A DNA stretch of 64,000 bases. It comes from CAZTTH01 sp964615975. Its GTDB lineage: Bacteria; Verrucomicrobiota; Lentisphaeria; JABSQK01; JAJFLO01. Each line of letters begins with the position of its first letter. Position 1 is the first letter of the stretch. The stretch spans positions 1 through 64,000 of the forward strand of contig CAZTTH010000019.1 in NCBI GenBank assembly GCA_964615975.1. The letters run 5' to 3'. The notes beneath the pieces are model-generated. The model did no database searches. It had not been told where the DNA came from and worked only from the letters and a program-made list of their open reading frames with translations. A program made the position numbers and the translations under genes. Shown here piece after piece: positions 26,845-35,422 of this stretch.

Positions 26845-27929
26845 ATGAGCAATGAAAATCCTGAGAGAAAGCGAAAACCGGTGATCAAAATAAATCAGTC
26901 GGATGAGACCGATCAGCATGATCCGACTGATAATAATGAACTCCCCCACTCCCCACCACTACGCCCGAGTGGCGGTTATCGGAAATTACGAAGCTTCAAT
27001 ACCACCACGATCATTTACGATGCCACAGTGTCATTTTGTCAGCGTTTTATCGACAAACATTCCCGCACCATTGACCAGATGGTGCAGGCAGCGCGAAGCG
27101 GGCGGCAAAACATTGCCGAAGGCAGCCGCGCATCAGCAACTTCCAGCCAAACTGAATTGCGCCTGGTCAATGTCGCCCGTGCCAGTCTGGATGAACTCCT
27201 GCTCGACTATGAGGATTTCCTACGCCAACGCGGTAAACGACAATGGTTAAAGGATGATCCGGAAGCACGGGCCGTGCGTGAGATCGCAAAAACTCTACCA
27301 TCCTATCTGCCGGATCGGTCCAATTCGTCCGATCTGCCAGCTACCACCCCCTACGCTCCGTGGTTAAACCACGAAAACGCGGAAATCATGGCCAATACCA
27401 TTATCTGCCTGATACACCAGGCGAACTACCTCCTGGATCAGCAAATCGCTGCCTTGGAGCAGGAATTTATTCAGGAAGGCGGCTATAGCGAGCGACTCGC
27501 GGCGGCGCGACGGGAACACCGGAAGCAAGAGAATCCGTCCGATCAGTCAAATCAGTCCGATAAATCATCTCCCCCTCCGCCTGCCTGCCCACAGTGCGGC
27601 AAACCCATGCGTCGATGCACTGCTCGTCAAGGCACTAACGCCGGTCAGCAATTTTGGGGCTGTTCAGGATTTCCCGACTGCAAAGGCATACGACCAATCG
27701 ATCATCTGTCCTATCCGTCAANNNNNNNNNNNNNNNNNNNNNNNNNNNNNNNNNNNNNNNNNNNNNNNNNNNNNNNNNNNNNNNNNNNNNNNNNNNNNNN
27801 NNNNNNNNNNNNNNNNNNNNNCGTCAACGAACAGCTCGTCAGGGGAAAAATACTGGTCAGTCATTCTGGGGGTGCGCTGGCTTTCCAGACTGCAAAGGTA
27901 CCCGTCCCATGGATGATCCACCTCATTAA
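26845..27929 (+). CDS. four-helix-bundle protein with C-terminal topoisomerase-type zinc ribbons, interrupted by assembly gap
   Basis: A good ribosome site (GGAGATGG) precedes the ATG. After a polar linker rich in Ser, Asp and Gln, residues 45-210 form a four-helix-bundle domain with RSGRQNIAEGSRA, typical of the S23/'four helix bundle suffix' proteins. A second Ser/Asp linker and a zinc ribbon follow (CPQCGKPM...FWGCSGFPDCKG). After 100 N a second ribbon copy (FWGCAGFPDCKGTRP) continues in a different frame and stops at 27929, so the real gap is not a multiple that preserves the frame. The tandem ribbons probably caused the assembly break. Function is unknown; nucleic-acid binding is plausible. 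Confidence 0.7.
27722..27821. other. assembly gap, 100 N
   Basis: Exactly 100 N separate two similar zinc-ribbon coding copies. The round number suggests a scaffolding placeholder, so the true length and the number of ribbon repeats are unknown. Confidence 0.98.
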
Positions 27930-28011
27930 ACGGAATGGTCAATTCCGTTCGATCAATTTTATTCTTTGGATTATAAATAAGACAATCCCGACCCAAATCT
28001 GTTCATCTCCT

Positions 28012-28575
28012 CTATAAATCCAGTTCGACGTCATTAACATTCATGTCAACACTCACTGAGTAACTAATCATCGCGATGTTGACAGTGATTCTTATCAAAT
28101 CCTGGCGACGTGTCACGATCCCGTTCATACCGGCCAGTGGACCATGTTTGATTTTGACCAGTTTGCCAGTTTCAATTTCAGGACATGACTTAAGTTGACC
28201 ATGATCAATGGCGTTGAGCATCAGGCGCAAATCGTTCAATTCTTGAATGAGTTGTTGCTCCAGACTTTCAGGAGGGATGATCAGGGCAGCCGTATGCCAG
28301 AGTTCATCCAGCTGGTATTTGTTTTCCAGGGCGATTTGAGTGAATACATATCCGGGAAATAATGGCAGGGTGAATTCGAATTGACGTGCTCCATAAGAGC
28401 GAACACTTTTTTTCATGGGCAGATAATGGGGAAAGCCATATCCCTGACAGTAGGCGGCGGCCTTTTTCTCACAGCGTGATTTGGTTTTGATGACCACCCA
28501 ATTCTGTCCCGCGATTTTTTGGATGGGGTAGTCATTGGGATCAGCGTTTACCCTTGTATTATCGACAATTTTCAT
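28012..28575 (-). CDS. NusG-family specialised transcription antiterminator (RfaH/LoaP/UpxY-like)
   Basis: The 187-residue protein has an N-terminal NGN domain (NWVVIKTKSRCEKKAAAYCQGYGFPHYLP, then FPGYVFTQIAL) and a C-terminal KOW motif (LVKIKHGPLAGMNGIVTRRQ). It is not the core NusG, because it lies in a glycan locus downstream of an epimerase gene with a 4-base overlap. Such paralogues bind elongating RNA polymerase at a leader element and suppress termination in long polysaccharide operons. The roughly 26 kb minus-strand cluster further downstream is the obvious candidate target (inference); no ops-like recruitment sequence was found by eye. Confidence 0.82.
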   Translation of the reverse strand: MKIVDNTRVNADPNDYPIQKIAGQNWVVIKTKSRCEKKAAAYCQGYGFPHYLPMKKSVRSYGARQFEFTLPLFPGYVFTQIALENKYQLDELWHTAALIIPPESLEQQLIQELNDLRLMLNAIDHGQLKSCPEIETGKLVKIKHGPLAGMNGIVTRRQDLIRITVNIAMISYSVSVDMNVNDVELDL

Positions 28576-29513
28576 TGTTTGTTAGTAAGGGGTATCGCTA
28601 GCTCACGATACCAGTCATAAGTCATTTTAATCCCTTCAGCGACTGATACTTTTGCTTCCCAACCCAGGATTCCTGATATTTTTCGGATATCAGCAGTTGA
28701 AGACCGCACATCTCCGGCACGGGGTGGAGCATATTCCTTTTTTACTGGCAGTGACGACTGGGCTATGATGGCTTCAGCAAGTTGATTGACCGTAATGGAC
28801 GTACCACATCCGACATTGTAAATACCCGAAGGTGCCGATGTTGTCGCCCCCAAGAATACCGCTTTAGCCACGTCTTTTACCCAGACGAAATCCCGGGTCT
28901 GCTCGCCATCACCATAAATCTTCAATGATTTTCCCTTTAAGGCATTATTGATAAAGATCGGGATTACCGCCGCGTAATCAGAATTTGGCGGTTGGCGCGG
29001 ACCATAGACATTAAAGAAACGCAGAGCTGTCCAAGGCAATTCATGGTGTTGGGCGAACAGATTCAGCAGGTGTTCCCCTTCGAGTTTCGAAACCCCATAT
29101 GGACTCAGAGGTTGTGGGCATTCGGTTTCAGGCTTGGGTTTTTCCGGAGCGCTGGCATAAACTGCTGATGAGCTGGCAAAAACTACTCGTTTAATGCGAT
29201 GCTTAACACAGGATTGCAATATCTGATAAGTGCCATCAACATTGATTTTATAACAATCGGCAAAGCGCAGGAAACTTTCCGGCACCGAGAGAAACGCGGC
29301 CAGATGAATGACATAATCAGCGCCTTCGATCGCTGTGTCGACCGCATCCGGATTGTTGATGTCCGCCGGTATAAACGTACATGGAATGCTGAGATTAGCG
29401 CGATTCCCAGTGCTCAGATTATCCAGAATCACAACGTCGAATCCATGGGCATGAAAAAAATCGGCAACGTGACTTCCGATAAACCCGCTGCCGCCGGTAA
29501 TTGTTACTTTCAT
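28572..29513 (-). CDS. NAD-dependent epimerase, UDP-glucose 4-epimerase-like
   Basis: The 313-residue extended SDR begins VTITGGSGFIGSHVADFF and has FASSSAVYAS, the catalytic YGVSK, and ALRFFNVYGPRQPPNSDYAAVIP, the signature of UDP-glucose / UDP-N-acetylglucosamine 4-epimerases. It ends with a typical helical C-terminus. It overlaps the TatD gene by 4 bases upstream and the NusG-paralogue gene by 4 bases downstream. It probably supplies a galacto-configured UDP-sugar to the glycan cluster. Confidence 0.87.
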   Translation of the reverse strand: MKVTITGGSGFIGSHVADFFHAHGFDVVILDNLSTGNRANLSIPCTFIPADINNPDAVDTAIEGADYVIHLAAFLSVPESFLRFADCYKINVDGTYQILQSCVKHRIKRVVFASSSAVYASAPEKPKPETECPQPLSPYGVSKLEGEHLLNLFAQHHELPWTALRFFNVYGPRQPPNSDYAAVIPIFINNALKGKSLKIYGDGEQTRDFVWVKDVAKAVFLGATTSAPSGIYNVGCGTSITVNQLAEAIIAQSSLPVKKEYAPPRAGDVRSSTADIRKISGILGWEAKVSVAEGIKMTYDWYRELAIPLTNKQ

Positions 29514-30286
29514 GGTTGCTCCTGTAAGTTAAAAAATCTTATGGCGTTGGCCGTCGAAATCGCTGCCATTTCTTCGCTTGATTTTCCGAATTCCAGTGCC
29601 GCCCGCTCTATTACCCTGGCGACAAATGCCGGTTCATTGCGTTTACCGCGATAGGGTTCCGGCGCCAGGTAGGGCGAGTCGGTTTCGAATAATATCCGAT
29701 CCAATGGTAATTCCCGCATTACAGCGCGGATATTTTCGGATTTTTTAAAGGTTATGATACCATTGAAGGATACATATCCGCCCAACGCGATAAATCGATC
29801 CGCCCAATCTTTGGAACTGGTAAAACAATGAATAACAAAAGGGTGGAGCGGCTTGAGATGATTGGCGACCAGATTATAGGTGTCTTCGAAGGCATCACGA
29901 CAATGAATAATCACTGGTTTTTTTAGATCATTGGCGATCCGAAGAAAACTGCTGAAAACTTCCTGTTGAACCGTTGATGGCGCGTTATTGTAGTAATAAT
30001 CCAGCCCCACTTCGCCAACAGCGCATACCTGCGGATGAGTATAGAGCTGTTCGAAAAAAGTGAGATCACCAGCAAAATCCCCCGCCTGATGCGGATGCAC
30101 ACCAACCGCCGCGTAAATCTCAGGATAAGGCAGTATTCGTTCCAACATGGTTTCAGTGAACTCGATGGTTGCTCCAGCCACCATGAAGCGATTGACTCCG
30201 GCCGCATGGGCATTATTGATCAAAAGATCAACATTGTCTTCGGGCTGGATATGAAAGTGAGTGTCGAAAAGTTCCATAATGGGCAT
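29510..30286 (-). CDS. tatD: TatD family metal-dependent hydrolase (DNase)
   Basis: The 258-residue TIM-barrel protein has the metal ligands FDTHFHI at the start, GEVGLDYYY, VIHCRDAFEDT, FVIHCFTSS and FETDSPYLAPEPYRGKRNEP. This full set defines the TatD/YcfH family of 3'-5' DNases and related hydrolases. It is the first gene of the operon with the epimerase and NusG paralogue. An ATG three codons downstream (MELFDTH) is an equally good start. It faces away from rlmB, with a 233-base divergent spacer. Confidence 0.88.
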   Translation of the reverse strand: MPIMELFDTHFHIQPEDNVDLLINNAHAAGVNRFMVAGATIEFTETMLERILPYPEIYAAVGVHPHQAGDFAGDLTFFEQLYTHPQVCAVGEVGLDYYYNNAPSTVQQEVFSSFLRIANDLKKPVIIHCRDAFEDTYNLVANHLKPLHPFVIHCFTSSKDWADRFIALGGYVSFNGIITFKKSENIRAVMRELPLDRILFETDSPYLAPEPYRGKRNEPAFVARVIERAALEFGKSSEEMAAISTANAIRFFNLQEQP

Positions 30287-30519
30287 GAATTTTATTATCT
30301 ATCGTTATCAAAATTATATTGCTGGGATTGAACATTCTGCACGATTATCTTAAGGCGCTCCAGAGGTGACTTACCTGCATCAATTCATTCATTCATCACC
30401 GTCGGGTTTAAATCAGCTAAATATCACAGCCTGCATGGAGTGCTGATAATAGCGGATTATAATAAGGAAATAGTGTCCTTGACGCAACCCCTTAACCCAA
30501 TTTTGCAACAGGTATAACC

Positions 30520-31257
30520 ATGATCTTTTATGGCATCAATCCCGTCCTGGAGTCATTGCGGTCGAATCGCAAACCAAAAACAGTATATCTGGATCGGGCT
30601 AAAACCGACCCTGCCATCAATCGCAAGAAAGGCAACCCCAATTTTCCGAAAATCGGCCGCTTGGCGGCGCATCATAATATCCCCGTCAAGACAGTTGACC
30701 GATTGGAAAAACTCTGTGATTCCCGTTACCATCAGGGTGTGGCGGCAGAAATTGATAATCCAGGAGTACGCTTGTTGAAAGAAATAACTCATGATGCCCA
30801 GGTCTATGTGATCTTCGATGGCCTGCAGGATCCCCAGAATTTCGGCGCGGCCATCCGAGTCTGTGAAGTCTTTGGTTTCCACGATCTGGTTTTTCATGAA
30901 GGCGATTCCTGTGGGGTCACGCCGACAGCCATCAAGGCATCTTCCGGTGCATTCTTTCATGTCAATCTTTACTTATCGAATCTGAATTCCGCGATCCGCC
31001 AATTGTCGGCAAACGGCTATCAGATTGTGGTCCTGGACAGTGATGGCGATCAGAACCTTTATGGCTACCAGTGGCCAGAAAAATTCGCGCTGATCATCGG
31101 CTCGGAAGGATTTGGTGTCCGTTTTGCCATCAAACGTCTGGCGGATGCGATGGTCAAAATCCCCCTCGTCGGCAAGGTCGATTCCCTTAATGTCTCTTGC
31201 GCTCTCTCCGCCACGTTAAGCGAAATTTGTCGTCAGAGGACCATTGTGAGACCTTGA
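30520..31257 (+). CDS. rlmB: 23S rRNA (guanosine-2'-O-)-methyltransferase, RlmB/TrmH family
   Basis: The 245-residue protein has the N-terminal substrate-binding domain (FYGINPVLESLRSN, then the DRLEKLCDSRYHQGVAAEI junction) and a SPOUT methyltransferase domain. In the latter, VIFDGLQDPQNFGAAIRVCEVFG, IIGSEGFGVRF and VKIPLVGKVDSLNVSCALSATL are motifs 1-3 with the trefoil knot. It methylates G2251 of 23S rRNA in Escherichia coli. The gene starts a plus-strand run and has its own promoter region in the divergent spacer. Length matches the family. Confidence 0.9.
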   Translation: MIFYGINPVLESLRSNRKPKTVYLDRAKTDPAINRKKGNPNFPKIGRLAAHHNIPVKTVDRLEKLCDSRYHQGVAAEIDNPGVRLLKEITHDAQVYVIFDGLQDPQNFGAAIRVCEVFGFHDLVFHEGDSCGVTPTAIKASSGAFFHVNLYLSNLNSAIRQLSANGYQIVVLDSDGDQNLYGYQWPEKFALIIGSEGFGVRFAIKRLADAMVKIPLVGKVDSLNVSCALSATLSEICRQRTIVRP

Positions 31258-31454
31258 ACCACGATTACATCCTGATAACAAGTGGTGTTTCCAAGTAAAC
31301 CCTATAGATGAAGTAACAAATCGCATTTTTTCGTTAAACCGGGAGGGAATGCAGATAGCTATAAGTCGAATTTTCGAACGACCGGGTTCCAATCAGGCTG
31401 GTAAGTGTGCAATCTTTTTCTAAAATCTGACTGTGTTCAGTATATTCATAACCC

Positions 31455-32474
31455 ATGGCAGAACCACTTAAAAATCAATTTGGCTTGGCAATTCCCCGCA
31501 AAATAGCGGGCATGATTGAGGCAGTGTATCCTCAGTTTGATGCGCTGGCATTCATTCATGATGTGGGGACTGATTATGACAAGCTCGAACTTATCCAGCG
31601 CGGCTGGAAAATTGCTCGAACCCTGCAGCGGTATTTGCCCGGAAACTATGTTGAAGCGGCTGAGATTATTATCGCGTCACTGGGCCCGAAATTGGAAAAA
31701 ACAGATGATAATGGTATGGTGCCATTTCTCTATCTGCCGCATGTGTTTTGGGTGTCCGAATTCGGCCTCGATCATTTTGAGATATCCATGCGTGCACAAT
31801 ATGAATTGACTCAACGGTTCACCGCAGAATTCAGCATTCGTCCATTTCTGATAAAATATCCGTCCGCTACTCTCGCCCGTCTTAAAATCTGGGCACTGGA
31901 TTCAAGTCCTCATGTTCGCCGTCTAGTTTCGGAAGGGACGCGGCCAAGGTTGCCATGGGCTCCGCGTTTACGTGCGTTCCAGATGGATCCCATCCCAGTG
32001 CTCACCCTGCTAGAAATACTTAAGGACGATCCAGAACTGTATGTCCGCCGCTCGGTCGCGAATAATCTCAATGATATTGGCAAAGATCATCCGGAACTAT
32101 TGGCGGCAACTGTCGAGCGGTGGAAAAGTAATGCCGGGAAGGATCGCCTCTGGCTGATACGTCATGCTTTGCGTTCCGCAGTGAAACGCGGTGAGAAGCG
32201 AGCACTGGAAATATTGGGTTATGGGAAGACCGCAAAGGTTTTGATTCAAGATGTGGACATGACCCCCCTTCATCCGCTGATTGGAGATTCAATAACAATT
32301 GCATTTACCATCACCAATGAATTATCACAAACACAATCGGTTTTGGTGGATGTTATCATCCATTTCATCAAAGCCAATGGCAGTGCCACCCCAAAGGTCT
32401 TCAAGATTAGGGAAATTGATCTTGATCCTCATTCTTCGATAACCCTGATAAAAAGGTTTCACTCGCGGAAATGA
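31455..32474 (+). CDS. DNA alkylation repair protein (AlkD-like HEAT repeats), C-terminus frameshifted
   Basis: The open frame has 339 codons. HEAT-like helical repeats cover the first 250 residues, with the conserved EFSIRPFLIKYP and the ALDSSPHVRRLVSEGTRPRLPW segments of the AlkC/AlkD-like DNA glycosylases that release N3/N7-alkylated bases. About residue 255 onward is an Ig-like tail found in a subset of these proteins. The frame breaks near a run of five A (32450-32454): the expected tail continues in another frame to 32569. The present stop at 32474 is therefore premature. Confidence 0.8.
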   Translation: MAEPLKNQFGLAIPRKIAGMIEAVYPQFDALAFIHDVGTDYDKLELIQRGWKIARTLQRYLPGNYVEAAEIIIASLGPKLEKTDDNGMVPFLYLPHVFWVSEFGLDHFEISMRAQYELTQRFTAEFSIRPFLIKYPSATLARLKIWALDSSPHVRRLVSEGTRPRLPWAPRLRAFQMDPIPVLTLLEILKDDPELYVRRSVANNLNDIGKDHPELLAATVERWKSNAGKDRLWLIRHALRSAVKRGEKRALEILGYGKTAKVLIQDVDMTPLHPLIGDSITIAFTITNELSQTQSVLVDVIIHFIKANGSATPKVFKIREIDLDPHSSITLIKRFHSRK

Positions 32475-32569
32475 CAACGCGGAAACATTATCCTGGCACC
32501 CATCGCGTGGAGGTCTTGTTAAATGGTCAACCAACTCTTCTGGGCGATTTCGAATTGGTGAAAGGGTGA
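32456..32569 (+). pseudogene. displaced C-terminal end of the alkylation-repair gene
   Basis: Directly after the A-run the other frame reads SLAEMTTRKHYPGTHRVEVL then LNGQPTLLGDFELVKG and stops at 32567-32569, 10 bases before the next gene. This is the usual last strand pair of the Ig-like tail in AlkD-like proteins. One extra A in the A-run would join both parts. Confidence 0.7.
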
Positions 32570-32579
32570 AGGCTCGGTC

Positions 32580-33359
32580 ATGGAGATCGAATGGCAATTA
32601 ATCGGTTTATTGTTTACCGCGGGAGTGGCGGCCGGAATGACCAATGCGGTTGCTGGAGGCGGCTCATTCTTTACCTTTCCCGCGTTTTTAGCCGCGGGCT
32701 TGCCGCCTATTGTCGCCAATGCCACCAATGCCATCGCCGTGACACCCAGTCATTTCTTTGCCTCCCTGGGATATCGAAATGAATTGCGGAAAACAAAGTT
32801 TCTGCGCTATCCTACCGTGATCGTTGCGGGACTGGGCGCGATTGCCGGAGCATTACTGGCGATCACGATCAGCAACAAAATTTTTGCCCGCTTCATTCCT
32901 TTTTTGATCCTCTTCGCGACCATGTTGTTTATGTTTGGTCAAAAACTATCCGGACGTATTTCTGCCGACAGCATCGGGGATGCCTCCTTGATGAAATTCA
33001 GAGTCGATTTTCTCCTTGTCTTTGAATTCATGGTTGCTTTTTATGGCGGATTTTTCCGTGCCGGTCTTGGGGTCTTGTTGATGGCGTATTTGTTGGTTAT
33101 CGGAGTGCATGACATGCAGGAGAACAATGCACTGAAAAATCTGCTCGCATCCATTATCGCTTGCGCGGCGGTGGCGGTATATCTCTTTTCAGGTTTGGTG
33201 TCGTGGGCACATATGACGATTGTCCTGGTGGGGACAGCCATCGGCGGCGCGCTGGGAGTGCGGTTGGCGAAAGTGCTGAGCGGTATTTGGCTGAGACGAA
33301 TTGTGATCATTGTCGGCTTCTTCTTGAGCGGGTATTATTTCAAACAATTCTATCTGTGA
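32580..33359 (+). CDS. TSUP family permease (TauE/SafE), sulfite/organosulfonate export type
   Basis: The 259-residue membrane protein has about eight hydrophobic segments. It opens with LIGLLFTAGVAAGMTNAVAGGGS, the glycine-rich first half-repeat typical of TauE/SafE proteins, and repeats the pattern later (FRAGLGVLLMAYLLVIG). The family moves sulfite, sulfonates or other anions across the inner membrane. The spacing after the repaired end of the alkylation-repair gene is 10 bases, so they may be co-transcribed. The substrate is unknown. Confidence 0.87.
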   Translation: MEIEWQLIGLLFTAGVAAGMTNAVAGGGSFFTFPAFLAAGLPPIVANATNAIAVTPSHFFASLGYRNELRKTKFLRYPTVIVAGLGAIAGALLAITISNKIFARFIPFLILFATMLFMFGQKLSGRISADSIGDASLMKFRVDFLLVFEFMVAFYGGFFRAGLGVLLMAYLLVIGVHDMQENNALKNLLASIIACAAVAVYLFSGLVSWAHMTIVLVGTAIGGALGVRLAKVLSGIWLRRIVIIVGFFLSGYYFKQFYL

Positions 33360-33532
33360 TCAGAATATCTGGTTCAATACCTCCCCATGGATTGGTCAAG
33401 TGATGGGGAATTCGAACTAAATATTTCTGTTAGGTCGCCCGGTTTGAACGGATACAAAAGATTATTGTTAAGGTAATTTACGTGATCGGTGACATGAATT
33501 GACGTTATAACATTCGTGGCTATATTGCCAAC

Positions 33533-33763
33533 ATGGTTACTGAACTAAAACTAAGGAAGATCGGGAATTCTGTCGGAGTGGTGCTGCCCAAGGAGATACT
33601 GGCCCGACTCAATTCAAGGGAAGGTGACACTCTCGTGCTTACTGAAACCCCTGACGGAGGTTTCCGTTTGACCCCTGACCTGGGAGATTTTGCTCAACAA
33701 ATGGAATTGGCTGAAGATATTGCTTGTCGATATCGTAATGCGCTACGAGAACTTGCCAAATGA
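33533..33763 (+). CDS. AbrB/MazE-family antitoxin
   Basis: The 76-residue protein begins TELKLRKIGNSVGVVLPKEILARL, the swapped-hairpin AbrB DNA-binding domain, then EGDTLVLTETPDGGFRLTP. The C-terminal helix (FAQQMELAEDIACRYRNALREL) is the toxin-binding part in PhlD/Phd-like partners of Doc. Its stop overlaps the Doc toxin start as ATGA. As a rule such pairs repress their own promoter. Confidence 0.88.
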   Translation: MVTELKLRKIGNSVGVVLPKEILARLNSREGDTLVLTETPDGGFRLTPDLGDFAQQMELAEDIACRYRNALRELAK

Positions 33764-34146
33764 ATTCACCGATTTGGGTGCGACGAGATGTTGTGTTGGC
33801 ATTTCATGATCTGCTCTTGTCGGAACACGGAGGTGCCGCTGGGATTCGTGATGGCGGATTATTAGATTCGGCTTTGAGCAGACCATTAAACCTTTTCGCT
33901 TATGGGACACCGACTTTATTTGATATAGCCGCCTGTTATGCCTTTGGATTAGTAAAGAATCATCCATTCATCGATGGTAACAAAAGAATAGGTTTTTCCG
34001 TTGCTACCCTTTTTCTTGAACTCAATGGCTACCATTTTTTTGCTACTGAAGTCGATGTGGTAATACAGACACTCGCACTGGCTGCCGGGGAATTGTCCGA
34101 AGCCGAATATGCGGAATGGCTGAAAACAAATTCCAAATGTCCTTAA
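33760..34146 (+). CDS. doc: Doc-type (death-on-curing) Fic-fold toxin
   Basis: The 128-residue protein has the Doc signature HPFIDGNKR at residues 68-76, with the catalytic His68 and the Asn74/Lys75/Arg76 pocket. VRRDVVLAFHDLLLSEHGG forms the N-terminal helix. Doc phosphorylates and inactivates EF-Tu; this follows from the family and is not proven here. It overlaps the AbrB-like antitoxin gene by 4 bases, so it is a complete and apparently intact module. Confidence 0.9.
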   Translation: MNSPIWVRRDVVLAFHDLLLSEHGGAAGIRDGGLLDSALSRPLNLFAYGTPTLFDIAACYAFGLVKNHPFIDGNKRIGFSVATLFLELNGYHFFATEVDVVIQTLALAAGELSEAEYAEWLKTNSKCP

Positions 34147-34212
34147 GTGAAGCTTTTCAAACATGGATGGGATCTTTCGACCTAGAACCTGCTGTGATGG
34201 TGATTCGCTGGT

Positions 34213-35214
34213 TTAATCCGGGATTGGCCGCAACAGGATGATGGTGGCGTCTTGCTGGAGTAGAACTTTCCATCCCAAATGGTCGATCCCTTGTTTGATG
34301 AAACCCTCTATCTGCTCGCGAAAACCCGCGTGAAAGTGATCCCCAATGACCAGCAATCCACCCGGGGATAATTGCGTTTGAAACTTTTTCCAGATAACAG
34401 TGGCGTCTTTCATCTGCAGCGGGAGATAAGGGCCGCCAAGGAGACCGTTGCAGACAATGATATCGATTGGTTGCTTGACTAGAAAAGTGAAAACATTGCC
34501 GCTCACAAATGCCAAATCCATGTTTTCCGCTGGGGTATAATCAGGATATTGCTGCTGCGGTGGCAGTGGCGAATGACTCAGATGCGGCAACACGCGTCCG
34601 CTTGCCATCCAGGCTTCCAAATACTCAATGGTGATGCCGACAATTGCGGTTTTCTTTTCTGGCAACTTCAAGGCATGTGCCAATTCATAGGTTCCCTGCC
34701 CGGTTCCGCAGCCATAATCCAAAACCCGGATAGTATCACACGAATTGTGCCGCAGCCAATCGACAAGAAATTCAATTTGTTCGGGATAACGACCACTCTG
34801 TGCGCCATGGCTAGCTGGCGATGCCAGAGCACAGGCGACGGCAAACAATTCTTCACTCGACCATAACAAACGCCCAGTGAGCCATTCGGGAAGCTGCCGC
34901 CAAAAGTCCGGAAGTGACATATAATCAGTTACATTCAGGCATTGCGGCAGATAGGCGGAGCCGGAAAGGACGGCCAATAATTGCACTTGGAGATCGTCGA
35001 TGAATTCGTTAATCGGGAGAAACCGTTCGTATTCGGCATGGATATCCGGAGTGAGGACCAGATCAGGAGTCCACCAGGGCGGGGAAGCATATTCATGAAA
35101 TTTATCATATTTCTTCCGCCATTTGTTATGGTAGAATTCCAAAAATGATGTGATCGGGAGATCTAATTTAAGGTGTTCTTGACCGATCCGATGATGTGAA
35201 CAACAGGAAGACAT
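34213..35214 (-). CDS. class I SAM-dependent methyltransferase
   Basis: The 333-residue protein has an N-terminal region of about 140 residues without a recognised domain and a C-terminal methyltransferase. The latter contains RVLDYGCGTGQGTYELAHAL for SAM binding, an aromatic YLEAWMASGRV segment, and DIIVCNGLLGGPYL in the motif IV region. It resembles chemotaxis-type or generic small-molecule methyltransferases, and the substrate is unknown. It stands alone between the Doc toxin gene and rph and is transcribed on the minus strand. Confidence 0.7.
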   Translation of the reverse strand: MSSCCSHHRIGQEHLKLDLPITSFLEFYHNKWRKKYDKFHEYASPPWWTPDLVLTPDIHAEYERFLPINEFIDDLQVQLLAVLSGSAYLPQCLNVTDYMSLPDFWRQLPEWLTGRLLWSSEELFAVACALASPASHGAQSGRYPEQIEFLVDWLRHNSCDTIRVLDYGCGTGQGTYELAHALKLPEKKTAIVGITIEYLEAWMASGRVLPHLSHSPLPPQQQYPDYTPAENMDLAFVSGNVFTFLVKQPIDIIVCNGLLGGPYLPLQMKDATVIWKKFQTQLSPGGLLVIGDHFHAGFREQIEGFIKQGIDHLGWKVLLQQDATIILLRPIPD

Positions 35215-35254
35215 TGGCTAAGTATTATGGTTAAAAGTTCGGATAACCTTATCG

Positions 35255-35289
35255 CGTCAGCGATTGTCGGTTTCAAGCTCTCGCTGACG
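35255..35289. repeat. 9-bp inverted repeat CGTCAGCGA / TCGCTGACG
   Basis: Perfect 9-bp arms at 35255-35263 and 35281-35289 with a 17-base loop lie between rph (upstream) and the methyltransferase gene (downstream), both on the minus strand. There is no T-run on either side, so it may be a Rho-type end, a processing hairpin or an operator. Confidence 0.45.
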
Positions 35290-35422
35290 GGGAAGGGGTG
35301 GCGATAAATTACTGGTCGTGGCAGCATGGAGCTCATCCTTCAGGATGTTCTCTCGCAGGTATGATTGCCAATCAGGCTATGAGCCCATACTAAAAAAATC
35401 GGATGTGAACAGCGATATTTTA

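Noticed and set aside
26845..28017. Reading the four-helix gene through the N run to 28017
   Set aside because: The post-gap part in that frame is nonsense. The conserved zinc ribbon continues in another frame to 27929.
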